64,000 bases of DNA from Streptomyces clavifer (GTDB lineage Bacteria; Actinomycetota; Actinomycetes; Streptomycetales; Streptomycetaceae), in the NCBI GenBank assembly GCA_014651175.1, contig BMWJ01000016.1, positions 1 to 64,000 of the forward strand. The letters are read 5' to 3'. Under the pieces are notes generated by a model. It was not told where the DNA came from. It was given only the letters and a program-made list of their open reading frames with translations, and did no database searches. Shown piece after piece: positions 15,812-24,984 of this stretch (the first letter of the stretch is position 1; each line of letters opens with the position of its first letter). The position numbers and the translations under genes were made by a program.

Positions 15812-16945
15812 TTACTCCGCGCGGTGCAGCCGCTGTGCCGATCCGCGCACCTCGAGCGAGGGCAGTAGCTCCGTCCTGCGCACCGGACCGGTCGCACCGG
15901 CGGGGTGCGCCAGCCGGTGCAGCAGCAGCTCGGCCGCGGCCCGGCCTATGTCGGCCTTCGGAGGGGCGACCGCCGTCAGGGGAGTGCCGCCCAGAGCGGC
16001 GACCACGTCGTCGTACGCCACGACCGAGCAGTCCTGGGGCACCCGCACCCCGCTCTCCGCCAGCCGCTGGACCAGCATCAGCGCGTCCTCGTCACCGTGC
16101 AGCACGGCGCCCGTGGCGCCGCGCTCGCGCAGCAGGGCGGCGAGATCCGGCGCGGCCCCGTCCGGTGCGGCGGACCGGTCCGGCCCCGCGTTCGGAGAGC
16201 TGAGCACGACCGCCCAGTCCTCCACCTCGGGCCGGGCCGCCGCGATCTCCGCGAACGCCGCCCGGATGGAGCGGGCCGTGGGACTGTCGTTCCGGGCGGC
16301 CAGCACGATGCGGCGGTGCCCCAGCGCCACCAGGTGCTCCACGGCCAGGTGTGTCCCGTACCAGTGATCGGAACAGACCGAGTCCAGGGCGTGCAGCGCG
16401 CTGCCCGGCCGCGGCCGGCGCTCCATCAGCACGGTCGGCACGGTCACCCCGGCGAGCCAGCCGTAGTCCGCCTCCTCCTCGGCGGCACTGCGCCACCGGG
16501 GGGCGATCAGCAGACCGCGCGCCCCGCCCTGGAGGGCGCGCTCCACCTGTGGCCGTTCGGCCCCCGCCGACTGGGGGAAGATGTGCAGGGCGATCCGCAT
16601 CCCGGCCTGCTCCAGGGCCGTCCGGGCGCCGTGCAGGGTCTCGTAGAGATACGAATGCCGTTCCGGCACGACCAGGGCGACGGCGCCTCCGTCCGCCGAC
16701 GGTCCCTCGTCCCGCTTCCCGGCCCGTGGGGCGGGGACGGGCGTCGTCGGCTCCGCGTCACCCACCGGACGGGCCACCCCGTGGCCCCGCCGCAGCTTCC
16801 CCTCGCGGGACAGTTCCTCGACGTCCCGGCGGAGCGTGACCACCGAGACGTCCAGTTCGGCGGCCAGCGCGCTCACGCTGACGGCTCCGCGTGCGTGTAT
16901 CACCGCGAGGATGCGCTTGCGCCTCAGTTCAACAGGCTCCCGCAT
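15812..16945 (-). CDS. Hybrid regulator: DeoR-type HTH fused to a LacI-type sugar-binding domain
   Basis: The protein has 377 residues from ATG 16945. Residues about 1-60 are a DeoR winged helix (RRKRILAVIHARGAVSVSAL, then VVTLRRDVEELSREGKLRR). After a Pro-rich linker, residues about 85-375 form a periplasmic-binding-like domain as in LacI/GalR regulators (VALVVPERHSYLYETLHGAR ... VEHLVALGHRRIVLAARND). Classical DeoR proteins instead carry a sugar-phosphate isomerase-like sensor domain. This hybrid should sense a free sugar and control the adjacent operon of the binding protein at 14336-15706, running in the same direction. Confidence 0.88.
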   Translation of the reverse strand: MREPVELRRKRILAVIHARGAVSVSALAAELDVSVVTLRRDVEELSREGKLRRGHGVARPVGDAEPTTPVPAPRAGKRDEGPSADGGAVALVVPERHSYLYETLHGARTALEQAGMRIALHIFPQSAGAERPQVERALQGGARGLLIAPRWRSAAEEEADYGWLAGVTVPTVLMERRPRPGSALHALDSVCSDHWYGTHLAVEHLVALGHRRIVLAARNDSPTARSIRAAFAEIAAARPEVEDWAVVLSSPNAGPDRSAAPDGAAPDLAALLRERGATGAVLHGDEDALMLVQRLAESGVRVPQDCSVVAYDDVVAALGGTPLTAVAPPKADIGRAAAELLLHRLAHPAGATGPVRRTELLPSLEVRGSAQRLHRAE

Positions 16946-16981
16946 GGTGCCGGCCCCCTTGCCGTGCTGCTGTGCCGTGGT

Positions 16982-16994
16982 CGTTTGAACGTTT
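16982..16994 (+). promoter_or_regulatory. Candidate operator before the DeoR/LacI hybrid gene
   Basis: CGTTTGAACGTTT lies 37 bases upstream of the regulator start and contains the AACGTT centre common in LacI/GalR sites. A related copy is at 15795-15808, so autoregulation is likely. Confidence 0.4.
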
Positions 16995-17093
16995 CCCTGA
17001 GCGGTCGCAGCATAGCGAGCGACCGGAAACGGGTGGTCACGGGCTGGAACGACCACCCGCCGGAAAGCCGGTGTGTCTACCATCTGATCCGGA

Positions 17094-17897
17094 ATGGACA
17101 CCATCACACTCTGGCAACTGGCCGCGCTCGCGGCGGCATCCACGCTCGTCGGCTTCTCCAAGACAGCCGTCAGCGGTGCCAATACGATCAGCCTCGCGGT
17201 CTTCGCGGCCGTGCTCCCGGCCCGCGAATCGACCGGAGTGCTGCTCCCGATCCTGATCGCCGGCGACATCCTCGCGGTGCTGGTCTACCGCCGCCACGCC
17301 CACTGGCCGACGCTGCTGCGGCTCTTCCCCGCCGTCGCCGTGGGAGTGGTGGCGGGCACCGTCTTCCTGATGTGGGCCGACGACGGCGCCGTGCGCACCT
17401 CGATCGGAGCGATCCTGCTCCTCATGTCGGGCGTGACCGTCTGGCGCCGACGCGCCGCCACCCGGGCCGGGGAAGCGGCCGGGGGACCGGAGCCGGAGGC
17501 GGGTTCCGCGCCGGCGGCACGGTCACAGGGGCCGTCACGCGTCGGACGGGTCAAGGCGGGCTCGTACGGGATGCTCGGCGGCTTCACCACCATGGTCGCC
17601 AACGCGGGCGGCCCGGTGATGTCGCTCTACCTGCTCTCCGCGGGATTCCGCAAGCTCGGCTTCCTGGGGACGTCGGCGTGGTTCTTCCTGATCGTCAACA
17701 CGTCCAAGGTGCCGTTCAGTGTGGGACTCGGCCTCATCGACGCCCAGTCCCTGCTCCTGGACGCCGCCCTGGTGCTGTTCGTCATCCCCGGGGCGTACCT
17801 CGGCCGGGTCTGCGTGGGCCGCATCAACCAGAAGCTCTTCGAGCGGATCGTCATCGGTGCCACCGTCCTGGGCGGCCTCCAGCTGCTGCTGCACTGA
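17094..17897 (+). CDS. TauE/SafE family membrane permease
   Basis: The 267-residue protein has about eight membrane helices in two related halves, each starting with a conserved Gly/Asn-rich turn (GFSKTAVSGANTISLAVFAA; GGFTTMVANAGGPVMSLYLL). This is the TauE/SafE (TSUP) fold, whose members export sulfite, sulfoacetate or related anions. The two halves are joined by a cytoplasmic linker rich in Ala, Gly and Glu. It stands alone, divergent from the sugar regulator and convergent with the amino-acid permease, so there is no context for its substrate. Confidence 0.88.
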   Translation: MDTITLWQLAALAAASTLVGFSKTAVSGANTISLAVFAAVLPARESTGVLLPILIAGDILAVLVYRRHAHWPTLLRLFPAVAVGVVAGTVFLMWADDGAVRTSIGAILLLMSGVTVWRRRAATRAGEAAGGPEPEAGSAPAARSQGPSRVGRVKAGSYGMLGGFTTMVANAGGPVMSLYLLSAGFRKLGFLGTSAWFFLIVNTSKVPFSVGLGLIDAQSLLLDAALVLFVIPGAYLGRVCVGRINQKLFERIVIGATVLGGLQLLLH

Positions 17898-17918
17898 AGG
17901 CCGCCCGGGGGAGGACGC

Positions 17919-19448
17919 TCAGACGATGCCCTCGGCGATCTCCGCCTGTTCGCGGGCGTTCCCGTACGCGGCCGGAGTGCCGTACGAACGGCGTGCCACG
18001 AACCACCACACCGTGGCCAGGACCAGCACGGCGACCAGTGCGATCGACGCGTAGTTCATCGAGTCGACCGTCACCGGCGAGGACTGGGGCAGCAGGAAGA
18101 TCACCGTCACGATGGCGACCCAGACCACGGCGATCCAGCCGATCGGCCTGGACCAGCGGCCCAGATGCCAGGGCCCGCGCTCGAAGCGGTCACCGGCGCG
18201 CAGCTTCAGGTAGATCGGGATGGCGTACGCCGGGGTGATACCGATGACGTTGATCGCCGTCACGGCGCCGTACGCGGTCGCGGAGTACAGCGACGGCACG
18301 GCGAGCAGCGCGGCCACGCAGACCGACAGCCAGACGGCGGGCACCGGCGTCTGGGTGCGCGCGCTCACCTTGCGCCACAGCGCGGAGCCGGGCAGCGCGT
18401 TGTCCCGGCTGAACGCGAACACCATCCGGCTCGCCGCGGCGACCTCCGCGTTGCCGCAGAAGAGCTGGGCCGCGATCACGATCAGCAGCATGGCGGTGGC
18501 GCCCGCCGTGCCCAGCGCGTCGATCAGGATCTGGGCGGGTGGTACGCCGGTGGCGCTGTTCTGGGTGCCCGCGTAGTCCTGGATCGCGAAGGTCAGCCCG
18601 GCGAGCAGGACGAAGCCGGCCACCCAGGAGACCCAGATCGCCCGGACGATGCCCTTGGCCGCCGTCACCGACGCGTTGGACGTCTCCTCGGACAGGTGGG
18701 CGGACGCGTCGTAGCCGCAGAAGGTGTACTGGGCCAGGAGCAGGCCGATCGCCGCCACGTAGAGCGGGTTCTCCCAGCCGGTGTCGTTGACGAACTCGGT
18801 GAAGACGAACGAGGGCGACTGGTGGTCCGAGGGCACGATCGCCAGCACCGACACGATCACCGCGACACCGCCCAGATGCCACCAGACGCTGATCGAGTTC
18901 AGCACACTGACCAGGCGCACACCGAAGAGGTTCAGCACGGCGTGCAGCAGCAGGATGCAGAGGAAGATCACCATCGTGGCGCCGGGGGTGGGGTCGAATC
19001 CCCACTGCAGGTTGAGCAGCGCCCCCGTGAACAGCGCGGCTCCGTAGTCGATACCGGCGATGGCACCCAGCAGACCGAGCAGATTCAGCCACCCGGTGTA
19101 CCAGCCCCATTTGCGGCCGCCGAGCCGGTCCGCCATGTAGTACAGGGCGCCCGACGTCGGGTACGCGCTGGTGACCTCGGCCAGGGCCATGCCCACGCAG
19201 AGGACGAACAGGCCGACACCGGCCCAGCCCCAGAGCATCACGGACGGGCCGCCGGTCGACATGCCGAAGCCGTACAGCGTCATGCAGCCGGAGAGGATGG
19301 AGATCACGGAGAAACTGATCGCGAAGTTGCCGAAGCCGCCCATACGGCGGGCCAGCACCGGCTGGTAGCCGAGCTCGCGCAGCCGCTGCTCCTCGTCCTT
19401 CTGCGGTGCGGACTCCGGGCTCGACGCGGTCGAGGCGGATATGGACAT
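17919..19448 (-). CDS. APC-family amino acid permease
   Basis: The protein has 509 residues from ATG 19448 (GGAGG 9 bases upstream). It has twelve predicted membrane helices and the family signature in helix 1 (GGFGNFAISFSVISILSGC) with further motifs (GWYTGWLNLLGLLG, FCGYDASAHLSEET). The segment SAHLSEET is typical of the GABA/choline-type amino acid transporter branch of the APC family. It would import an amino acid or amine by proton coupling; the substrate cannot be read. It lies 56 bases after the hypothetical gene upstream, probably in one transcript. Confidence 0.9.
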   Translation of the reverse strand: MSISASTASSPESAPQKDEEQRLRELGYQPVLARRMGGFGNFAISFSVISILSGCMTLYGFGMSTGGPSVMLWGWAGVGLFVLCVGMALAEVTSAYPTSGALYYMADRLGGRKWGWYTGWLNLLGLLGAIAGIDYGAALFTGALLNLQWGFDPTPGATMVIFLCILLLHAVLNLFGVRLVSVLNSISVWWHLGGVAVIVSVLAIVPSDHQSPSFVFTEFVNDTGWENPLYVAAIGLLLAQYTFCGYDASAHLSEETSNASVTAAKGIVRAIWVSWVAGFVLLAGLTFAIQDYAGTQNSATGVPPAQILIDALGTAGATAMLLIVIAAQLFCGNAEVAAASRMVFAFSRDNALPGSALWRKVSARTQTPVPAVWLSVCVAALLAVPSLYSATAYGAVTAINVIGITPAYAIPIYLKLRAGDRFERGPWHLGRWSRPIGWIAVVWVAIVTVIFLLPQSSPVTVDSMNYASIALVAVLVLATVWWFVARRSYGTPAAYGNAREQAEIAEGIV

Positions 19449-19504
19449 GGGAGAGAACCTCCGGGAGGGAATGGGGGGATGGAGCGGAGGAAGCGGGGCG
19501 GGTC

Positions 19505-20512
19505 TCAGCCGCGAGGGCCCCTGCCGGGGCTGACGTCGGCGGTGAGGCACCGGCTCCGGGCCCGCAGGAACACGTCCTCGGCACCGGCCGGATCCCGGGG
19601 GTGCCGATTCCGGTACGCCCACGGGACGGAGGTGTAGTACGGCCCGAGGGCCCGGAACACCGGCGCCGCGTCGACGAACTGGAGCGACCCCCACAGGGCG
19701 TGGGCCAGATGGTTCAGATCGAGCAGCGACTGGGTGGCCGGGTCGGTGTGGGCGAACCAGATGTGCAGTGCGCGCCGGGCGTCGCGTTCGCCGTCCTCGG
19801 TGACCCAGTGCAGGTCCAGGGCCTTCTCGTTGCCCTGCTCGTGCCGGTAGCGCTCCACCCGCACATACAGCGGGAGCGCGTGGAGCGGGGAGCCCTCCGG
19901 CGCGGACGAGGCCGCCCACTGCACGAAGTCGACCGCCTCGGAGAGGTTCCTGCCGGTCTGCCGTGCGTAGACGAACTGCAGCATCCGGTGGTACGCCTCG
20001 CGATTGAACGGATCGCGCCTGTCGGCCTCCGCCAGCAGGCCCCACGGCCCGGGAAAGAGCATCGGGCCCGGCGGCGGCAGGCGGTGCTCCTCCAGCCGCT
20101 GGCGCTCGTCGAGCTGGGACAGGGCCAGGAGGCAGACCCAGGGAACCGGGTCGGCGGGGGAGGCGTGCGCGGCCGCGCGGCACCCCTCCCAGGCCTGCTG
20201 CCACAACTCCTGCGCGCGTGCGTGCTTCTCGCGACGGGCGCGTACCGCCCGCTCCACGACCACCCGGGCGTGCATCACGGTCGCCGCGACGCTCCGCGGC
20301 TCCTCGGCCTGCCAGGCCTGCACCGCGTCGGAGCCTGCGGCCACGGCGGCGAGGACCTGGGTGCGCCGGGTCCATGCCGACCAGTCCGGCGTGCTCTCCA
20401 GAAGGTCCCGCATGGAGAGCCAGCGTCCGGTGCGCAGGTCCTGCAGGGCCGTGCGTAAGTCGTGATCGTGCCCCGCGGGGTGGTAGACCGGCTTGAATTC
20501 ACTGGGGGCCAT
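19505..20512 (-). CDS. Hypothetical helical repeat protein upstream of the permease
   Basis: The 335-residue soluble protein has no signal peptide. The sequence is almost all amphipathic helix with Trp- and Ala-rich segments (ELWQQAWEGCRAAAHASPAD, PWVCLLALSQLDERQRLEEH). It resembles a TPR-like solenoid. No catalytic motif is recognised. A homologue role cannot be stated; co-transcription with the APC permease suggests a related accessory or regulatory function, which is only inference. Confidence 0.65.
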   Translation of the reverse strand: MAPSEFKPVYHPAGHDHDLRTALQDLRTGRWLSMRDLLESTPDWSAWTRRTQVLAAVAAGSDAVQAWQAEEPRSVAATVMHARVVVERAVRARREKHARAQELWQQAWEGCRAAAHASPADPVPWVCLLALSQLDERQRLEEHRLPPPGPMLFPGPWGLLAEADRRDPFNREAYHRMLQFVYARQTGRNLSEAVDFVQWAASSAPEGSPLHALPLYVRVERYRHEQGNEKALDLHWVTEDGERDARRALHIWFAHTDPATQSLLDLNHLAHALWGSLQFVDAAPVFRALGPYYTSVPWAYRNRHPRDPAGAEDVFLRARSRCLTADVSPGRGPRG

Positions 20513-20519
20513 GTGCGCG

Positions 20520-20881
20520 CCCCGCCCCTGAACGGCCTGTGGGGGCGGGGCGGTGTGCCGGGCACCGCGGCACGGTGCGTGGTCTGCTCGTCATGAATCC
20601 TCAAGGACGTGGGGGGCTGGGCGGGTCCGGTCACGGATCCGCCGTCGAGCGTCCGGTTGACCACTCGGCGGTGAGTGTAGAGCGCCATGCACCCACCGTC
20701 GGACGACTTTGCGGATCTTACTCAAGTAGCGTTTACATACAGGACGTTGATCGCCAAATACCCTCGTCCACGGGATGTTCGGGTGAGGGTTGACGCACGG
20801 CGTGGTCTGCACGACTGTGGGCCCGAGGACCAGATGATCACGTGCCGCCCGCCCCGGGCGGCCCGCACGGCTGGAGCGACG
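20520..20881. other. Divergent intergenic region (promoters)
   Basis: This stretch separates the leftward hypothetical gene from the rightward kinase operon. It contains a 9-bp hairpin (20520-20528 and 20542-20550) close to the hypothetical gene's start. An unusually AT-rich patch around 20710-20765 probably holds the kinase operon promoter. No coding sequence is supported. Confidence 0.5.
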
Positions 20882-22315
20882 ATGACGGACCCCGTACTCG
20901 CCATCGACCAGGGAACCTCCGGGACCAAGGCCCTGGTGATCTGTCCCGAGCGCGGCGTGATCGGTTCCGGTTCCGCGCCGGTCCGGCCGCGGTACGGCTC
21001 CGGCGGAACCGTCGAGGCCGATCCCGCCGAGCTCCTCGCCTCCGTCCTCGACGCGGGCGCGCAGGCACTGGCCGAGGCCGGCGAGCCCGTGGCGGCGGTC
21101 GGTCTGGCCAATCAGGGCGAGACGGTCCTGGCCTGGGACCCCGCGACCGGCCGGCCGCTCACCGAAGCCCTGGTCTGGCAGGACCGGCGGACCGAGGGCC
21201 TCTGCACCGGCCTGGCCGCACACGCCGAGGAGCTGAGACGGCTCACCGGGCTGCCGCTCGACCCGTACTTCGCCGCGCCCAAGATGGCCTGGATCCGCCG
21301 CGAACTGACCCGAGAGGGCGTCGTGACGACCAGCGACTCCTGGCTGGTCCACCGGCTCACCGGGGCCTTCGTCACCGACGCGGCCACCGCCGGACGCACC
21401 CAACTGCTCGACCTCCACGACACCGACTGGTCGCCCCCGGCGCTGGAGATCTTCGGCCTGTCCGACGAGCGTCTCCCCGCCGTCGTCGACTGCGCCGGGC
21501 CGGTGGGCACCACCACCTCCTTCGGCGGCGACATCCCCCTCACCGGACTCCTCGTCGACCAGCAGGCCGCCCTGTTGGCCCAGAACGCCGTGGAGCCCGG
21601 CAACGCCAAATGCACGTACGGCACAGGGGCGTTCCTCCTGGCCCAGACCGGCAGCCGGCCCAGCACCGGCTCGTCCGGCCTCGTCAGCTGTGTCGCCTGG
21701 CGCTTCGGCGGACGCGCGAGCTACTGCCTCGACGGACAGGTCTACACGGCCGCCTCCGCCGTGCGCTGGCTCACCGGCCTCGGGGTGATCTCCGGTGCCG
21801 CCGACCTCGACCCCATCGGCTCCGCCGTCCCCGACAGCGGCGGGGTCACCTTCGTACCCGCACTCGCGGGGCTCGCCGCCCCCTGGTGGCGCGGCGACCT
21901 GCGCGGCTCCGTGACGGGCCTCGGGCTCGACACCACCGCGGGCCATCTGGTGCGCGCGCTGTGCGAGGGCATCGCCGCCCAGGTCGTCGCCCTCGCCGAG
22001 GCAGCCGCGGCCGACCTGGGCTCACCGCTCACCGCACTGCGCGTCGACGGCGGCCTGACCCGCTCCGCGCTGCTCATGCAGACGCAGGCCGACCTGTTGC
22101 AACGGCCGGTCGAGGTGTCCGCGCTGCCCGACGTCACCGCGCTCGGTGCCGGTGCCGTGGCCCGGCTCGGACTCGACCCCCGGCTGGACGTGCGGCAGGT
22201 GATGCCGCGGTGGAAGCCCTCCGCCGTCTACGAGCCACGGATCGGCCCGGACGAGGCTGCAGCCCGCCTCGACGGGTTCCGCGCCGCGGTGGACACCCTG
22301 CTGGAGCGCACGTGA
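20882..22315 (+). CDS. FGGY-family carbohydrate kinase (glycerol-kinase-like)
   Basis: The protein has 477 residues. ATG 20882 is preceded by GGAG and begins directly at the phosphate-binding loop (VLAIDQGTSGTKALVI). Other FGGY features are CTYGTGAFLLAQTGS in the second domain, the ATP-site segment GLTRSALLMQTQADLLQRPV, and LGAGAVARLGL. Glycerol kinases are nearest in type, but some residues of the glycerol site are replaced, so the polyol or sugar substrate is open. The next two genes overlap it and encode glycerol-3-phosphate-dehydrogenase-like flavoproteins, which supports a polyol phosphorylation then oxidation route. Confidence 0.85.
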   Translation: MTDPVLAIDQGTSGTKALVICPERGVIGSGSAPVRPRYGSGGTVEADPAELLASVLDAGAQALAEAGEPVAAVGLANQGETVLAWDPATGRPLTEALVWQDRRTEGLCTGLAAHAEELRRLTGLPLDPYFAAPKMAWIRRELTREGVVTTSDSWLVHRLTGAFVTDAATAGRTQLLDLHDTDWSPPALEIFGLSDERLPAVVDCAGPVGTTTSFGGDIPLTGLLVDQQAALLAQNAVEPGNAKCTYGTGAFLLAQTGSRPSTGSSGLVSCVAWRFGGRASYCLDGQVYTAASAVRWLTGLGVISGAADLDPIGSAVPDSGGVTFVPALAGLAAPWWRGDLRGSVTGLGLDTTAGHLVRALCEGIAAQVVALAEAAAADLGSPLTALRVDGGLTRSALLMQTQADLLQRPVEVSALPDVTALGAGAVARLGLDPRLDVRQVMPRWKPSAVYEPRIGPDEAAARLDGFRAAVDTLLERT

Positions 22316-23733
22316 CGGTCACGATCACCACGGCCGGCCGTCTGCCCGGGGCCGGCGGCCCGGAGGGGACGTACGACGTCACCGTCGTCGGAGCCGGTGT
22401 CGTCGGTGCGGCCATCGCCCGTGAACTGGCCCGGTACCGCCTGCGCACCGCCCTTGTCGAGGCCTCCGACGACATCGGCAACGGCACCTCGAAGGCCAAC
22501 ACCGCCATCCTGCACACCGGTTTCGACGCCGTGCCCGGCTCGCTGGAGGCCCGACTGGTCCGTGAGGGCCGTGGGCTGCTCGCCGCCTACGCGGAAGAGA
22601 CCGGCATCCCCGTCGAGCGCACCGGTGCCCTGCTCGTGGCCTGGGACACCGACCAGCTCGCCGTGCTGCCGGAGCTGCTGGCCAAGGCGGAGCGCAACGG
22701 CTACGACGCGGCACGCCTCATCGGCGCCGACGAACTGCGCGCACGCGAACCCCACCTGGGCCCCGGCGCGCTCGGCGCGCTCGAGATCCCCGACGAGAGC
22801 GTCATCTGCCCCTGGACGACCCCGCTCGCCTTCGCCACCCAGGCCGTCCGCGCCGGAGTCCACCTGCACCTGAACTGCCGGGTGACGGACATCGGCAGCG
22901 CTCCGCACGGCCATACGGTGCGTACCTCGCGCGGCCCGCTGCGCACCCGGTACCTGGTCAACGCCGCCGGACTGTACGCCGATGAGATCGACCGGCTCCT
23001 GGGCCACGACGTGTTCACCGTGACCCCGCGCCGAGGTCAGCTGATCGTCTTCGACAAGCTCGCCCGCGACCTCGTGCGCCACATCCTCCTGCCGGTGCCG
23101 ACCTCGGCCGGCAAGGGCGTCCTCGTCGCCCCCACGGTGTTCGGCAACGTGCTGCTCGGTCCCACCTCCGAGGACCTGGACGACAGGACCGCCACCGGAT
23201 CCACCGCTGACGGCCTGGACCTCCTGCGCGAGCAGGGCCGCCGGATCATGCCCGCACTCGTCGACGAAGAGGTCACCGCCGTCTACGCGGGACTGCGCGC
23301 CGCGACGGGACAGGAGGACTACCGGATCCAGGACCACCCGGGCCGGCGGTACGTCGCCGTCGGCGGCATCCGGTCCACCGGACTGACCGCCTCCATGGCG
23401 ATCGCCGTACACGTCACCGCACTCCTCGCCGGGACCGGCCTCGAGCTCGGCCCCCCGCACGGCTTGCCGCCCATCACGATGCCCAACCTCGGAGAGGCCG
23501 TCCCCCGGCCCTACCGGCGGGCCGACCTGATCGCGAGGGACCCGGCGTACGGCACGCTCGTCTGCCACTGCGAGTACGTCACCCTCGGCGAGATCCGTGA
23601 CGCCCTCGACTCCACCGTCCCGCCGCAGTCCCTGGACGGCCTGCGGCGCCGCACCCGCGCCCGTGGCGGCCGGTGCCAGGGCTTCCACTGCGGCGCCGCC
23701 GTCCGCGCCCTGTTCGAGGAGGCGCGGCCATGA
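22312..23733 (+). CDS. FAD-dependent glycerol-3-phosphate dehydrogenase-like protein with C-terminal [2Fe-2S] domain
   Basis: The 473-residue protein starts at GTG in a GTGA overlap with the kinase. The N-terminal Rossmann motif is VTVVGAGVVGAAIARELARY. A DAO/GlpA-like FAD domain follows (NTAILHTGFDAVPGS, YRIQDHPGRRYVAVGGIRST). The last about 70 residues are a BFD-like [2Fe-2S]-binding domain (LVCHCEYVTLGEI ... GGRCQGFHCG) with four cysteines. This arrangement is that of GlpA of the GlpABC respiratory dehydrogenase. It probably oxidises the phosphorylated product of the kinase and passes electrons via Fe-S to the partner flavoprotein. Confidence 0.87.
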   Translation: MTVTITTAGRLPGAGGPEGTYDVTVVGAGVVGAAIARELARYRLRTALVEASDDIGNGTSKANTAILHTGFDAVPGSLEARLVREGRGLLAAYAEETGIPVERTGALLVAWDTDQLAVLPELLAKAERNGYDAARLIGADELRAREPHLGPGALGALEIPDESVICPWTTPLAFATQAVRAGVHLHLNCRVTDIGSAPHGHTVRTSRGPLRTRYLVNAAGLYADEIDRLLGHDVFTVTPRRGQLIVFDKLARDLVRHILLPVPTSAGKGVLVAPTVFGNVLLGPTSEDLDDRTATGSTADGLDLLREQGRRIMPALVDEEVTAVYAGLRAATGQEDYRIQDHPGRRYVAVGGIRSTGLTASMAIAVHVTALLAGTGLELGPPHGLPPITMPNLGEAVPRPYRRADLIARDPAYGTLVCHCEYVTLGEIRDALDSTVPPQSLDGLRRRTRARGGRCQGFHCGAAVRALFEEARP

Positions 23734-24965
23734 CGGGGAGCGGACGGACCGAGCGGACCGTAGACGTACTCATCGTCGGCGCGGGCCCGGCCGGTCTCGC
23801 CGCCGGGGCCGAGCTGGCCGCGGCCGGTGCCGGCCGGGTCGAGATCCTGGAGCGGGATCAGGAGGCGGGCGGCATCCCCCGCCACTGCCGGCACGGCGGA
23901 TTCGGCGGACGCCTCACCCGGGGCGGGACGAGCGGACCGGCGTACGCGAGGCAGAGCGTGGCCGCTGCCGTACGCGCCGGCGCCGACCTGCGCACCGGAG
24001 TCGGCGTCACCGGCTGGGCGGGCCCCCTCACCGTGGAGACCACCGGACCCACCGGGCTCGAACAGATCACCGCCAAAGCCGTCGTCCTCGCCACCGGCGC
24101 CCGCGAACGGCCCCGCAGCGCCCGCCTCATCCCCGGCAGCCGCCCGCCCGGCGTCTACACCACCGGCGAACTCCAGCAGGCCGTCCACCGGTACGGACAG
24201 CGGATCGGCACCCGTGCCGTCGTCGTCGGCGACGAACCCGTCGCCCACGCGGCCGTCGCCGCCCTGCGCGCCGCCGGGGTCCGGATCGTCGCCATGGTCA
24301 CGGACCAGCCGGCCGCCCCCGTCCGCGTACGGCGGAGCGTTCCGCTGCTCACCGGCGCCACCGTCACCGGCATCGAGGGCAGGACGCGGCTGACCGGAGT
24401 GACCCTGCGCCGCACGGACGGCCGCACCACGACCCTGCACTGCGACACCGTCGTCCTCACCGGGGACTTCGTCCCCGACCACGAGCTCGCCCGGCGCGCA
24501 GGCATCGTCCTGGACTCCGGCACGCGCGGGCCCGCCCACGACGCGGCGTACCGCACCTCACGGCCGGGCGTCTTCGCCGCCGGGAACCTCCTGCACGCCG
24601 TGGAGCCCGCGGGGGTCGCGGCGGACGAGGGGCGCGCCGTGGCCGTATCCGTCCTGCACCGGCTGGCCGGTACCGATGAACCCGCCGGCGAGGGGAGGCC
24701 CCTCGTGGCCGACGCGCCCCTGCGGTGGATCGCGCCCAACGTCACGGGCCCGGACGCCGCGACGCGTCCGGCGGGGGACCGGTTCGTGCTGCGCACCGCA
24801 CGGAGGCTCGCCCTGCCGCTGCTCGTCGTCAGCCAGGGCAGGCGCGAACTCCACCGGCAGCGGCTGCTGTTGCCCGCGGTGCCGGGGCGGCCCCTCCACC
24901 TGGCGGCCGGATGGCTCGACCGTGTCGATCCGGAGGGTCCGGCCGTGCACATCTCCGCGTCGTAG
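23730..24965 (+). CDS. NAD(P)/FAD-dependent oxidoreductase, partner of the GlpA-like protein
   Basis: The protein has 411 residues from ATG 23730, overlapping the preceding stop by 4 bases. FAD-binding motif: DVLIVGAGPAGLAAGAELAA. The second Rossmann motif is degenerate (RAVVVGDEPVAHAAVAALRA). The C-terminal FAD contact is RPGVFAAGNLLHAVEPAGVA. The same kinase, GlpA-like, flavoprotein order recurs in bacteria as an alternative to GlpABC. It probably transfers electrons from the GlpA-like subunit. There is no membrane anchor subunit in the operon. Confidence 0.84.
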   Translation: MTGSGRTERTVDVLIVGAGPAGLAAGAELAAAGAGRVEILERDQEAGGIPRHCRHGGFGGRLTRGGTSGPAYARQSVAAAVRAGADLRTGVGVTGWAGPLTVETTGPTGLEQITAKAVVLATGARERPRSARLIPGSRPPGVYTTGELQQAVHRYGQRIGTRAVVVGDEPVAHAAVAALRAAGVRIVAMVTDQPAAPVRVRRSVPLLTGATVTGIEGRTRLTGVTLRRTDGRTTTLHCDTVVLTGDFVPDHELARRAGIVLDSGTRGPAHDAAYRTSRPGVFAAGNLLHAVEPAGVAADEGRAVAVSVLHRLAGTDEPAGEGRPLVADAPLRWIAPNVTGPDAATRPAGDRFVLRTARRLALPLLVVSQGRRELHRQRLLLPAVPGRPLHLAAGWLDRVDPEGPAVHISAS

Positions 24966-24984
24966 GGTCCCGGGCGCGTCCGCG

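Noticed and set aside
15905-18238. A 777-codon plus-strand frame
   Set aside because: It runs antisense through the DeoR/LacI regulator and out of frame through the TauE/SafE gene, so it is a shadow.
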